Shown piece by piece: positions 1 through 7,501 of a DNA stretch of 25,350 nt (its first letter is position 1; every line of letters starts with the position of its first letter). The stretch is from BOG-908 sp964244695 (GTDB lineage Bacteria; Pseudomonadota; Alphaproteobacteria; Acetobacterales; Acetobacteraceae). The notes beneath the pieces are model-generated. The model saw nothing but the letters and a program-made list of their open reading frames with translations, searched no databases and was not told the origin of the DNA. The translations under genes were made by a program, and so were the position numbers. The DNA is taken from NCBI GenBank assembly GCA_964244695.1, contig CAXTJZ010000029.1, forward strand, positions 1 through 25,350, in the 5' to 3' direction.

Positions 1-30
1 TTCTTTTTTCAAAAAAGAAGGCCTTCCTTA
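1..30. repeat. AT-palindrome repeat, right arm cut by the window edge
   Basis: This is the 3' portion of the repeat family described at 6264-6442. It keeps the second half of the palindrome (TTCTTTTTTC then AAAAAAGAAG) followed by the GGCCTTCCTTA tail. The last three bases are the stop codon of the leftward mntR gene, so the element abuts that stop directly, as other copies do at 2806 and 6266. The left arm lies outside the window. Confidence 0.7.
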
Positions 31-501
31 CCCCTTGAGGAACCGCGCAAAAGCCTCCAGCGTGGACGGCGAAACAAAATGCTCGATCCCCTCTGCATCC
101 GCCTCCGCATCCTCAAGCGGCACCCCCACCGCCAATAGCAAATCCACCACCACCCGGTGCCGCGCCCGCACGCGCGCCGCCAGCGCCTCGCCCGCCTCCG
201 TCAGGAACACCCCGCGATACGGCCGCGCCGTCGCCAGCCCCTCGCGCTTCAGCCGGCTGATCGCCTTCACCACGGTCACGTGGCTCACGCCCAACCGCCG
301 CGCGATGTCGGTCGGCCGCGCCTCGCCCTCTGCCGCCAGCAGGTCGGCGATCAGCTCGGCATAATCCTCCAGCAGGGCGGTCGCCTGCGCCACCCGCGTC
401 CGCCCGAACCGTTCTGCCTGCTTGGCCTCAGACGCGCGTGTGTCGTCCGCCACGAGCCCCCCGTCCCCAGCCTTTCCTTGCTTCGTGAATGTATAACCCA
501 T
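28..501 (-). CDS. mntR: Manganese-responsive transcriptional regulator MntR (DtxR family)
   Basis: A DNA-binding regulator that, in this family, represses manganese uptake when Mn(II) is bound. The 157-residue product has an N-terminal winged helix (RPTDIARRLGVSHVTVVKAI, then LKREGL) and a dimerisation/metal-binding region with HR, DAEGIEHFVS and a short C-terminal end. It lacks the SH3-like domain of long DtxR proteins, and its length is close to E. coli MntR (about 155). I chose the ATG at 501, which begins MGYTFTKQ; the open frame continues upstream to 609, but that part overlaps the divergent mntH and has no family similarity. The gene is divergent from mntH with an operator-like palindrome between them, the usual arrangement for autoregulated control of a Mn importer. 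The stop codon lies inside a repeat element at the window edge. Confidence 0.88.
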   Translation of the reverse strand: MGYTFTKQGKAGDGGLVADDTRASEAKQAERFGRTRVAQATALLEDYAELIADLLAAEGEARPTDIARRLGVSHVTVVKAISRLKREGLATARPYRGVFLTEAGEALAARVRARHRVVVDLLLAVGVPLEDAEADAEGIEHFVSPSTLEAFARFLKG

Positions 502-511
502 TGCACCCTTC

Positions 512-525
512 GTAGCCCAGGCTAC
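512..525. promoter_or_regulatory. Candidate MntR operator between mntR and mntH
   Basis: A perfect palindrome GTAGCC-CA-GGCTAC lies in the 25-bp gap between the divergent mntR and mntH. Its core TAGC-N4-GCTA has the same half-sites and spacing as the E. coli MntR box as I remember it (TAGC-AAAG-GCTA). Position and symmetry suggest one site controls both genes. It ends one base before the TTG proposed as the mntH start, so mntH would have almost no leader unless translation starts at the GTG at 536. Confidence 0.6.
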
Positions 526-526
526 A

Positions 527-1801
527 TTGCGTAGCGTGAGCCTAAGCGAGACCACGACAGCCGCGATCAGGGACGTGCTGGACGGCAGGCGCCGCGGCCT
601 GCGCGCCATCCTCCCGTTCGCCGGCCCCGCCGTGGTCGCCAGCGTCGCCTATGTGGACCCAGGCAATTTCGCCACCAACATCCAGGCCGGCGCGCGCTAC
701 GGCTACAGCCTGCTCTGGGTGGTGCTGCTGGCCAACTTGGTCGCCATGCTGTTCCAGTCGCTCTCAGCCAGGCTCGGTATCGTCACCAATTGCAACCTGG
801 CCGAACTCTGCCGCACGCACTTCCCACGCCCCGCCGTGCTGGGCATGTGGGCGGTCAGCGAAGTGGCCGCCATGGCCACGGACCTCGCCGAGTTCCTGGG
901 CGGCGCCATCGGCCTGTCGCTCCTGCTGCACATGCCGCTGCTGGCCGGCATGGCCGTCACCGCGCTCATCACCTACGCCATCCTGCTGCTGGACCGCCGA
1001 GGCTTCCGGCCGCTGGAACTGGTGATCGGCGCCCTCATCGGCCTGATCGCCGCCTGCTATGTGGTGGAACTGGCTGTGGCACCGCCGGATTGGTGGGCCG
1101 CAGGCGTCGGCATGGTCGTGCCGCATCTGGCGGACCGCAACGCCGTGCTGCTTGCGGTCGGCATCGTCGGCGCCACCGTCATGCCGCACGCCATCTACCT
1201 GCATTCCGGGCTGACGCAGGGCAGGGCGCCGGCGCGAAACCTGGCCGAACGCCGCCGGCTGGTAAGCTACTCGAATCGCGAGGTGGTCGCAGCACTCACC
1301 GCCGCCGGCATCGTCAACGCCGCCATGGTGATGATGGCCGCGCGCGCCTTCCACGCCGGCCACAGCGACGTGGCCGAGATCGGCACCGCCTATCACACGC
1401 TGGTACCGGTATTCGGCGCCGCGGCGGCAGGCATCTTCCTGCTATCCCTGATGGCGTCCGGCATCTCCAGCTCCGTTGTCGGCACCATGGCCGGCCAGGT
1501 GATCATGCAGGGCTTCACCACGTGGCGCATCCCCGTCTGGCTGCGGCGCGCCATAACCATGCTGCCCGCCTTCGCCGTGGTCGCCATTGGGTTCGATGCG
1601 ACTCGCAGCCTCATTCTCAGCCAGGTGGTGCTCAGCCTCGCGCTGCCCGTGCCCATGGTGGCGCTGCTGCTGCTGACGCGCCGGCGGGACGTGATGGGTG
1701 TCATGGCGACCGGGCCGCTCATGCTGTCCGTGGCGTGGGTAGCCACCATGGCGACTCTGGCGCTTAATGGGGCGCTGCTCTGGGGGATGATCGTAGGCTA
1801 G
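527..1801 (+). CDS. mntH: Manganese transporter MntH (Nramp family)
   Basis: A proton-coupled divalent metal importer of the inner membrane. The 424-residue product has about eleven hydrophobic segments and the two Nramp signatures: DPGNFATNIQAG in the first membrane helix, whose Asp and Asn bind metal, and MPHAIYLHSGL in helix 6, the MPH motif. Length matches bacterial MntH (about 410-440). The start is uncertain. The frame opens with TTG at 527; an in-frame GTG at 536 is an equally good candidate, and neither has a clear Shine-Dalgarno sequence. The short gap to the divergent regulator and the palindrome at 512-525 suggest manganese repression through MntR. A degraded repeat element follows the stop codon. 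Confidence 0.93.
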   Translation: MRSVSLSETTTAAIRDVLDGRRRGLRAILPFAGPAVVASVAYVDPGNFATNIQAGARYGYSLLWVVLLANLVAMLFQSLSARLGIVTNCNLAELCRTHFPRPAVLGMWAVSEVAAMATDLAEFLGGAIGLSLLLHMPLLAGMAVTALITYAILLLDRRGFRPLELVIGALIGLIAACYVVELAVAPPDWWAAGVGMVVPHLADRNAVLLAVGIVGATVMPHAIYLHSGLTQGRAPARNLAERRRLVSYSNREVVAALTAAGIVNAAMVMMAARAFHAGHSDVAEIGTAYHTLVPVFGAAAAGIFLLSLMASGISSSVVGTMAGQVIMQGFTTWRIPVWLRRAITMLPAFAVVAIGFDATRSLILSQVVLSLALPVPMVALLLLTRRRDVMGVMATGPLMLSVAWVATMATLALNGALLWGMIVG

Positions 1802-1912
1802 GAAGCAAAACCTCCGTTCCGCTGCCGCGGCCTAGCCCGATGTGTCCGCGACAGCTGGAAGCAAAAGTTTTTTGGTTCTTTTTTTCAAAAAAGAACTGCT
1901 TCCTTGCTTCCT
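1802..1912. repeat. AT-palindrome repeat element, left arm eroded
   Basis: Between mntH and the next gene on the same strand. The left arm is reduced to GGAAGCAAAA just after the mntH stop. The spacer has a near-perfect GC-rich inverted repeat, GCTGCCGCGG at 1821-1830 against CCGCGACAGC at 1846-1855, with one mismatch. The right arm is intact, with palindrome 1875-1896 whose stem ends are GTTC and GAAC, a paired variant of the usual CTTC/GAAG. Open frames reading through it give the artefactual peptide KVFWFFFSKK. Confidence 0.75.
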
Positions 1913-1947
1913 TGCCCAGCAAAGCCAGCTTGCCTAGGCTCCCAACC

Positions 1948-2805
1948 GTGCCAAAAGCCGACACCTCCACCCCCCCGCCACTCCGCGCCCTGGGCGGCTG
2001 GGACGATGCAGAGTGGTTCTGCCCCAGCATCCTCTCGGAAGAAGAGGTGGTTGGGCTGACCCTCCCCAAGCTTCCCGGCGTACGCAAACAGAACTTCCAC
2101 CTCGTCGAGCGCTCGGCACCGCTTCCGCCGCGCAAAGTCCCACGCGGGGCGAAAGCCGCACCCGTCGCCAAACCACCAGCCACCGGCATCGGCCCAATCC
2201 TCGACGGCCTGTACGTCCTGCGTGCCGCTGCCTTCCGCAAACCCACCTTCTTCTTCGAAGCCCCGCCCATTCTCTATTTCGCCGACATCCCGGCCGCCAA
2301 CCTGAAGCTGCGCGCCGCCGATACGCTGCGCCGGGACCTCATCCAGAACGCCCTGCGCGGCTGCGTGGTGCGCCACGACGGCACACATCTGATGGCGATG
2401 TTCTGGCCCAACGCCGAGACGGACATCACCGCCTTTGTCAGTGCCGCATCGCCGCCGCACCCGCTGCACATCCAGTTCGCAGAAGCCGAATTGGAACGTA
2501 CCCTCGCCGGTCGCGCGCAGCCGGAGCCGCCGAACCGAACTCCGCGCCCGGCACGCGAACGCGCCCTGCACGAGACGGAACGCGCGGACCTGCTGCGTGA
2601 ACTCGAAACGTTGCGCCGGCGCATCTCCGACTTGCAGCGTTCGCAATCGGCCATCGGCGCCATGGAAGCGCTCGGGCTGGATGATGCGCGGCTGAAATCC
2701 ATGCTGCTTCTGCTGCACCCGGACAAGCATGCTAACAGCGCGGCTGCAAACGAAGCGGCGAAGTGGGTGAATGGGCTTCGTGATTTGCTGAAGGCGGGCA
2801 AGTAA
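1948..2805 (+). CDS. Uncharacterised protein with C-terminal J-domain-like HPD motif
   Basis: A 285-residue protein of unknown function. The central part (roughly residues 70-170) is mixed alpha/beta with no motif I recognise. A charged stretch around ETERADLLRELETLRRRIS looks like a coiled coil. The C-terminus reads LKSMLLLLHPDKHANSAAAN, which resembles helix II, the HPD loop and helix III of a J domain, the part that stimulates Hsp70 ATPase. A full J domain of about 70 residues is not obvious, so this is a J-like tail rather than a DnaJ protein. I chose the GTG at 1948 (VPKADTS); the open frame reaches back to 1840, but that extension is translated repeat element. A co-chaperone role is inference from the HPD motif alone. 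Confidence 0.65.
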   Translation: MPKADTSTPPPLRALGGWDDAEWFCPSILSEEEVVGLTLPKLPGVRKQNFHLVERSAPLPPRKVPRGAKAAPVAKPPATGIGPILDGLYVLRAAAFRKPTFFFEAPPILYFADIPAANLKLRAADTLRRDLIQNALRGCVVRHDGTHLMAMFWPNAETDITAFVSAASPPHPLHIQFAEAELERTLAGRAQPEPPNRTPRPARERALHETERADLLRELETLRRRISDLQRSQSAIGAMEALGLDDARLKSMLLLLHPDKHANSAAANEAAKWVNGLRDLLKAGK

Positions 2806-2937
2806 GGAAGACCTTCTTTTTTGAAAAAAAGAAGCAAAAAACTTTTGTCTCGTTAGGGTGCGTTTCGCTGACGCGCGCGCGTCAAAGTTGCTTGCAGCAG
2901 CTCTTTGCTTTTCTTTCGAAAACGAAGGCTTGCCGTT
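2806..2937. repeat. AT-palindrome composite repeat between convergent genes
   Basis: The left palindrome at 2813-2834 has CTTC/GAAG stem ends and starts a few bases after the stop of the J-like gene. The spacer has a 14-bp perfect palindrome, GACGCGC-GCGCGTC, at 2870-2883. The right arm at about 2904-2931 is degraded but still recognisable (TTTGC, TTCGAA centre, CGAAGGCTTGCC). It sits between two convergent genes, where it could end transcription from both sides. Confidence 0.75.
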
Positions 2938-4260
2938 TTAGGAGATGCTGACCGCCACGGCAGGCGTCGCCGCGATCGTGTTCAAGATCGTCCGGTTCAC
3001 GTTCATCGCCGTCGTGTTCGCCCGGTCAGCCCCCACCGTGGCTCCAGCCGTCTTCTCCTCGGCAAACACGCGGCCACCCACCACAACAACAAGGCCAGGA
3101 TTGCGCGAGGCCAGGCGCGCGTCGGCGATCGAGCGGGACAACTGCGCCAGCACGTGGTCCCGCCGGAACGCCGCGCTCAGCGACAGATCCAGCACGTCGA
3201 ACCAGGTCGACGACAGCAGGTCGTGCAACGACTGGCTGTCAGACGGGTATTCGCAATACGGCGTCCAGCCCGCGTTTCGCAGGACGGAGCCATCCAGCGC
3301 CGCACCGAGACGATGCAGTTCGCCAGGCTCCGGCGCAATCAGTACCACAGGATGCGCCAGGCGCGAGGGCCGGCGCTGCGGGCCGGCCGCATCCAGCAAG
3401 CGCGCAGCCGTCTGCAGCCTGCACAGCGCAAGCGTCACGTCGAATTCGCTGCAGGAATCCTCGCTCCACAAATCACCAAGCTTGCGCGCGGTCGGTTCGA
3501 ACTCCGTCGCTGAGACCTGCCCGATGCGCGCACCCGCCTGCGTGAGCTCCTCGATCAGCTCGCAAGCCGCGCGCTGATCCGTTGCCACCAGCAGTTCCGC
3601 CAACTCGGACACGCGCGACTTCTGCGCCAGGGCGGGGCTTGCCGCCAGCACATCATCCGCCAGCCCAAGCTGCGGCACCACGGTGGCAAGAAACACGTTC
3701 CGCAAAATACTGGCGGTCTTCGAGTTCAGAGGCTTATGCGAAATCGGGTCTGCCTCTTGGGCTTCAGCCTCATACGCATTCTTCGGAACCAGCCGCACGA
3801 GCAGCGCCGGCGCCGCCTTTGGTTGCGCTCGCAGCGCCTCCATTATCTCGCGTGGCGGCTCAATGACGTCGCGCCGCCAGGACGACATCACCGGCCCGGG
3901 CGTCGCGAGTTTCATGCTCCAATCGGCGAACATACGACGCACGGCCGCGCGTTTGTGGAGTATCTCGACGTCGGTGTGGCGCCGATCGGCAACGATCGAA
4001 TCCATCACGCTGGCGACCGCGGGTGCCGGTCCTTCAAGCCACTGGAAGAAGTGCTGGTTGTCGTAGACCATGAGCCCGGTCACGGCTTCCCGGCTGTTGC
4101 GCGCCTGCGCCACACGCGTCAGGTCATGCAGTTCCGCGGGCGACAGCGCACGCACCGCGCGGCTGCGATAGACCACTGCGGAAAGTGCGGCTTGGGCAGC
4201 CTGGCCCTGCATGCTGGCATCCTGCCGTGCCTGGTTTGCCGACGCCAACTCTCTCAACAT
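2938..4260 (-). CDS. BLUF photoreceptor with AppA/PpaA-like B12-binding-type C-terminal domain
   Basis: A 440-residue blue-light sensor. Residues about 27-120 form a BLUF (FAD) domain with the photocycle residues in place: Tyr31 in VVYRSRA, Asn55 in ARNSREAVTG, Gln73 in FFQWLEG and Trp114 in FADWSM. After a linker, residues about 185-300 form a helical region. Residues about 305-400 form a Rossmann-like fold resembling cobalamin-binding/SCHIC domains (VVLIAPEPGELHRLG, RNAGWTPYCEYP). This is the arrangement of AppA of Rhodobacter, which senses blue light and redox state and antagonises the photosynthesis repressor PpsR. The start at 4260 is supported by GGGAG six bases upstream. Its place near a RuBisCO operon fits control of photosynthesis or carbon fixation by light, but its partner is not in this window. 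Confidence 0.8.
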   Translation of the reverse strand: MLRELASANQARQDASMQGQAAQAALSAVVYRSRAVRALSPAELHDLTRVAQARNSREAVTGLMVYDNQHFFQWLEGPAPAVASVMDSIVADRRHTDVEILHKRAAVRRMFADWSMKLATPGPVMSSWRRDVIEPPREIMEALRAQPKAAPALLVRLVPKNAYEAEAQEADPISHKPLNSKTASILRNVFLATVVPQLGLADDVLAASPALAQKSRVSELAELLVATDQRAACELIEELTQAGARIGQVSATEFEPTARKLGDLWSEDSCSEFDVTLALCRLQTAARLLDAAGPQRRPSRLAHPVVLIAPEPGELHRLGAALDGSVLRNAGWTPYCEYPSDSQSLHDLLSSTWFDVLDLSLSAAFRRDHVLAQLSRSIADARLASRNPGLVVVVGGRVFAEEKTAGATVGADRANTTAMNVNRTILNTIAATPAVAVSIS

Positions 4261-4455
4261 GTTACGCTCCCGCTTGCCATTGTTCGTGATGGCTTCTTAG
4301 GCGAAGGGACGGCGCGACCGGTGGACGACCCGGCTTATGAAACCAAGATCACGAAGTTGCAGGCTTGCGTCAACACCGCGTTGCAATCGGCTTCCCAAGT
4401 TGCTTCACAGTCCCGTGATACACGTCACCCGGGAGAATGATGCTGCACCGCACTG

Positions 4456-5364
4456 TCATTCTGCCAGAAATTGCCGGACAGCTACCAAGGAGGATGAAGG
4501 CTGCTCCTCCTGCGGCAAGTGACCCACGCCCGGCAACCTCACCAGCCTGGCATGCGGCAACGCCGCAAGGTAATCCTTGGCATTGCCGATCGGGATCATC
4601 GCATCCTTCTCGCCCCACAGAAGCAGCGTCGGGCACATGATGCGGCGCAGCATCGGCTCCGGCGGCACCAATATGGTCTGCGGCATGCGCGCCAGGATCG
4701 CCCGCCTTACGCCGGGCGCCAGCATCATGTCCCGGTAACGAGCCACCAGCGCATCGGTCATCGTCGCGCGGTTCGCGTAGGCCGGCGCCAGCGTCGCCCG
4801 CAGCAGGAAAGTGGGCATCACATAGGGCAGCAGCTGCATGGTCAGTCCGGCCTTCGGGGCCACGCCATATTCCAGGCCGGGGCTGGCGAACCCGTCAGGC
4901 GACACCAGCACCAGTTTGGTCATCCTGTCCGGATGGTCCGCCGCAAACTCCCAGGCGATGCGGCCGCCCATCGAGTTGCCGACCAGCGTGGCCCTGGCGA
5001 TGCCCAGCCGGTCCATCAGGCCAAGCAGCACGGCCAGGCTGCGCGCATCCGAGTAGTCGCCGCTCGGGTCAGGTCCCGTCAGCCCGAACCCGGGCAGGTC
5101 GAATCGTATTACGCGATGATCGGCCTCCAGCCCGCGCGCCCAATCATCCCAGGTCTGCAGGCTGGAGCCGAAGCCATGCAGCAGGATCACCGCCGGCGCG
5201 GTTTTCGGCCCGGTATCACGCACATGCAGCCGGACGCCCAGCACGTTCACAAAACTGGAGGGCGGGCCAGCGTACTTGGCTTCCAGCACGGCGCGCGGCT
5301 TGTCCGGCGTGTACAGCCACGCGGCGCAGGCGAAGCCCGCAAGCAGCAACAAGGCGAGAACCAT
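4456..5364 (-). CDS. Membrane-anchored alpha/beta hydrolase
   Basis: A hydrolase of the alpha/beta fold with unknown substrate. The N-terminus (MVLALLLLAGFACAAWLY) is a single hydrophobic segment, either a signal anchor or an uncleaved signal. The catalytic parts are visible in order: oxyanion-hole HGFGSS, nucleophile Ser in GNSMGG, acid Asp in WGEKDAMIP and His in GVGHLPQEE. A lid region lies between nucleophile and acid. The product is about 302 residues. I took the ATG at 5364; a TTG at 5373 with GGAAG nine bases upstream is a good alternative, while the longer open frame to 5697 overlaps the divergent phosphatase gene. Similar enzymes include C-C bond and ester hydrolases and haloperoxidase-like proteins; the sequence does not settle the substrate. 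Confidence 0.82.
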   Translation of the reverse strand: MVLALLLLAGFACAAWLYTPDKPRAVLEAKYAGPPSSFVNVLGVRLHVRDTGPKTAPAVILLHGFGSSLQTWDDWARGLEADHRVIRFDLPGFGLTGPDPSGDYSDARSLAVLLGLMDRLGIARATLVGNSMGGRIAWEFAADHPDRMTKLVLVSPDGFASPGLEYGVAPKAGLTMQLLPYVMPTFLLRATLAPAYANRATMTDALVARYRDMMLAPGVRRAILARMPQTILVPPEPMLRRIMCPTLLLWGEKDAMIPIGNAKDYLAALPHARLVRLPGVGHLPQEEQPSSSLVAVRQFLAE

Positions 5365-5539
5365 TATCTTCAACTGTAATGTCTTCCGTATTGCGGCGCG
5401 GCGTGGCGCGACTCCCTGCCGGACACCCTTCCGCCCAGCACGCCGACGCACATGTGCGGGCCAGTCGGGCCAAGTCCAGGGCTGGTCACCGTGCGAGCCT
5501 TGTTCCAGAACGCAGCGGGTCCCCATCCCGAGTCCGCAC

Positions 5540-6265
5540 ATGCAACCGCAAGCCCTGATCTTCGACGTTGACGGCACCCTGGCGGAAACCGAGGAGCTGC
5601 ACCGGCACGCGTTCAACGCCGCTTTCAACGCCGCTGGCCTACCGTTTCTGTGGGATCGGCCCCTATACGCCCGCCTGCTGGAAACGACCGGCGGCAAGGA
5701 ACGGATCGCGCATTACCTGCGCGAACACGAACCGGATGCCGAGCTCTCCCCGGAGGCCATCGCCGCGCTGCACGCGGACAAGACGGCGCGTTATGCGCAG
5801 GCGGTAGCGTCCGGCGGCCTGGCCCTGCGCCACGGGGTCGCGCGCCTGATACGCGAGGCGGAGATTGCGGGGTTACCCCTCGCCATCGCCACCACGACAA
5901 GCCGCCCGAGCGTGGACGCGCTGCTGCGCGCGACACTCGGCCGCCAGCCCTTCAGGGTGATCGCCGCCGGCGACGAAGTCTCGGCCAAGAAGCCGTCACC
6001 TGAGGTCTATGAGCTGGCGCTACGCCGGCTCGGCCTGCCGGCCAGCGCTTGCGTGGCGTTCGAGGACACGCTGAACGGCGTGCGCAGCGCCCAGGGTGCC
6101 GGCCTGCGCTGCGTGGTTACCCTCAGCGCCTATGGCGGGTCAGGGCCGTTTCCCGGCGCGCTCACGGTGGTCAATCATCTCGGCGAGCCGGGGCTGCCGG
6201 TTACGGCTTACGCCGGCGCTCCTGTGGACGGAATAATCGATCTTGGTTGGCTGAGAACTCAGTAA
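5540..6265 (+). CDS. cbbY: HAD-superfamily phosphatase, CbbY type
   Basis: A 241-residue haloacid-dehalogenase phosphatase. The motifs are complete: motif I DVDGTLAETE with nucleophile Asp9 and Asp11, motif II Thr/Ser in ATTTSRPS, motif III Lys in KKPSPEVY and motif IV acids in FEDTLNG. The cap domain is alpha-helical and inserted after motif I. CbbY enzymes remove xylulose-1,5-bisphosphate, a misfire product that inhibits RuBisCO, which fits the neighbouring cbb operon. It is separated from that operon by the leftward cbbR, so it is not co-transcribed with cbbL. The start at 5540 follows from motif I beginning at residue 9. The assignment to CbbY rather than a general sugar-phosphate phosphatase rests on context and overall similarity. 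Its stop codon abuts a repeat element. Confidence 0.82.
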   Translation: MQPQALIFDVDGTLAETEELHRHAFNAAFNAAGLPFLWDRPLYARLLETTGGKERIAHYLREHEPDAELSPEAIAALHADKTARYAQAVASGGLALRHGVARLIREAEIAGLPLAIATTTSRPSVDALLRATLGRQPFRVIAAGDEVSAKKPSPEVYELALRRLGLPASACVAFEDTLNGVRSAQGAGLRCVVTLSAYGGSGPFPGALTVVNHLGEPGLPVTAYAGAPVDGIIDLGWLRTQ

Positions 6266-6442
6266 GCAAGCAAGGCCTTCTTTTTTGAAAAAAAGAAGCA
6301 AAAAACTTTTGTCTTCCCGCCTGCATCAAGACACGCGCAGGTTCTGCCAGTAAGCATGGCGGCAGAACCAGCGCGGGCCGCAGAGCAGGCGCAGTAGCAA
6401 AAGTTTTTTGCTTCTTTTTTTCAAAAAAGAAGGCCTTGCTTA
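6264..6442. repeat. AT-palindrome composite repeat, best complete copy
   Basis: The type copy of the family. The left arm (AAGCAAGGC, palindrome 6277-6298, AGCAAAAAACTTTTG) begins inside the cbbY stop codon. The right arm is its mirror image (GCAAAAGTTTTTTG, palindrome 6411-6432, GGCCTTGCTTA) and ends in the cbbR stop codon. The spacer holds a perfect 9-bp inverted repeat, GGTTCTGCC at 6340-6348 and GGCAGAACC at 6361-6369. The whole is therefore two AT-rich hairpins flanking a GC-rich hairpin. Between convergent genes a bidirectional terminator is the simplest role. Confidence 0.85.
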
Positions 6443-7378
6443 CTTCTTTCCCGCCGCCCGATACCCCGCCTCCAGCGCCCCGATCACCGCCTCCCCATGC
6501 TCCACCAGGAAACGCTCCAGGCACCCATGCGCCGGCATCATCGGCATGGACCGCCGGCGCACCACGAACCACGCGCGCATCACCGGAAAGTCCTGCACCG
6601 GCAACAGCCGCACCAGCCCAAGCGCCAGCTCCAGCCCGATCGTGTGGCGTGAGATAACCGCGATCCCCATTCCCGCCATCACGGCCTGCTTTATCGTCTC
6701 GTTGCTGTCCGTCGTCATGCCTATGCGCGGCGCGACTTTTGCTTCCAGAAAGGCCTGCTCCATCAGCCGGCGCGTCCCCGAGCCGTCCTCCCGCGTAATC
6801 AGCCGCTCGCCCGCCAGAGCCGCCATGCGAAGGCCGGGTGCTGCGAGCAGGCGGTGGTCGGGTGAAGCGATGATGACGGAGGGGTGGGCGGCAAACGCGG
6901 TGGCCAGCACGTCCCCGTCGTCATCCGGCTGGCCCATGATGGCCAGGTCGATCTCCCCGCGCTCAAGCGCCTGGGCGATAGCGTGCCGGTTGCCGAACTT
7001 TAGGTTGATGGTGATGCCGGGATAGTTTGCCTGGAAACGCGCGAGCACGTGCGGCACGATGTATTTGGCTGTCGAGACCGCTCCGAGTGTCACGCGCCCG
7101 CCGAGCACGCCGCGCAATGACATGAGACTTTGGTCTGCATCCGTAAGCGCCTGCAAAACGATCCTGGCATAGCCTAGCAGCTTCTCGCCGGCTTCCGTCA
7201 GCGCAGCTTTCTTCCCCGTCCGCTCGAACAGCGCGAATCCTGACGCGTCTTCAAGCTGCTTTATTTGAAAAGAGATTGCAGCCGGCGACACGCGCAAGGT
7301 TTCTGCTGCACGTGCGAAGGATCGGCAATCCGCCGCCTCGGCGAACATCTGCAGCTGGCGTACGGTCACGTTACGCAT
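6440..7378 (-). CDS. cbbR: LysR-type regulator of the Calvin cycle operon, CbbR
   Basis: A 312-residue LysR-family activator. The N-terminal winged helix is clear (VRQLQMFAEAADCRSFARAA, SPAAISFQIKQLE) and is followed by the linker helix and a periplasmic-binding-like effector domain starting near residue 90 (GRVTLGAVSTAKYIVPHVLA, a stretch typical of CbbR). It is divergent from cbbL across 123 bp, the standard arrangement for CbbR, which responds to metabolites such as RuBP or NADPH in studied species. The ATG at 7378 gives MRNVTVRQLQMF, the normal start for the family. The end of the gene is fused to a repeat element, whose last bases form the stop codon. Confidence 0.92.
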   Translation of the reverse strand: MRNVTVRQLQMFAEAADCRSFARAAETLRVSPAAISFQIKQLEDASGFALFERTGKKAALTEAGEKLLGYARIVLQALTDADQSLMSLRGVLGGRVTLGAVSTAKYIVPHVLARFQANYPGITINLKFGNRHAIAQALERGEIDLAIMGQPDDDGDVLATAFAAHPSVIIASPDHRLLAAPGLRMAALAGERLITREDGSGTRRLMEQAFLEAKVAPRIGMTTDSNETIKQAVMAGMGIAVISRHTIGLELALGLVRLLPVQDFPVMRAWFVVRRRSMPMMPAHGCLERFLVEHGEAVIGALEAGYRAAGKK

Positions 7379-7501
7379 GGCAATCTATCAAGCAATCCCT
7401 TGTGTGGAAGACAACAATAACTTGCTTCCCTTTCTTCGGTCCACCGGTCTAGCGTCTTCGTAACGGCCCGCAAAGACACGGCCGAGCAGGGAGAGCAGAC
7501 G
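7379..7501 (+). promoter_or_regulatory. cbbR-cbbL control region with LysR-type dyads
   Basis: This 123-bp divergent spacer should hold the CbbR sites and the cbbL promoter. I see TTGT-N7-ACAA at 7400-7414, which contains a T-N11-A LysR box (T7401 and A7413), and an adjacent CAAG-N6-CTTG at 7389-7402. A longer dyad AAGCAA (7390-7395) and TTGCTT (7422-7427) spans both. No convincing -35/-10 pair stands out. GGGAG upstream of 7502 is a good ribosome site for cbbL. Confidence 0.5.

Noticed and set aside
1840..1947. N-terminal extension of the J-like protein starting at an ATG at 1840
   Set aside because: The added residues (EAKVFWFFFSKKN) are the translation of the repeat element. Similar peptides appear in every frame crossing other copies, so they are not protein-coding signal.
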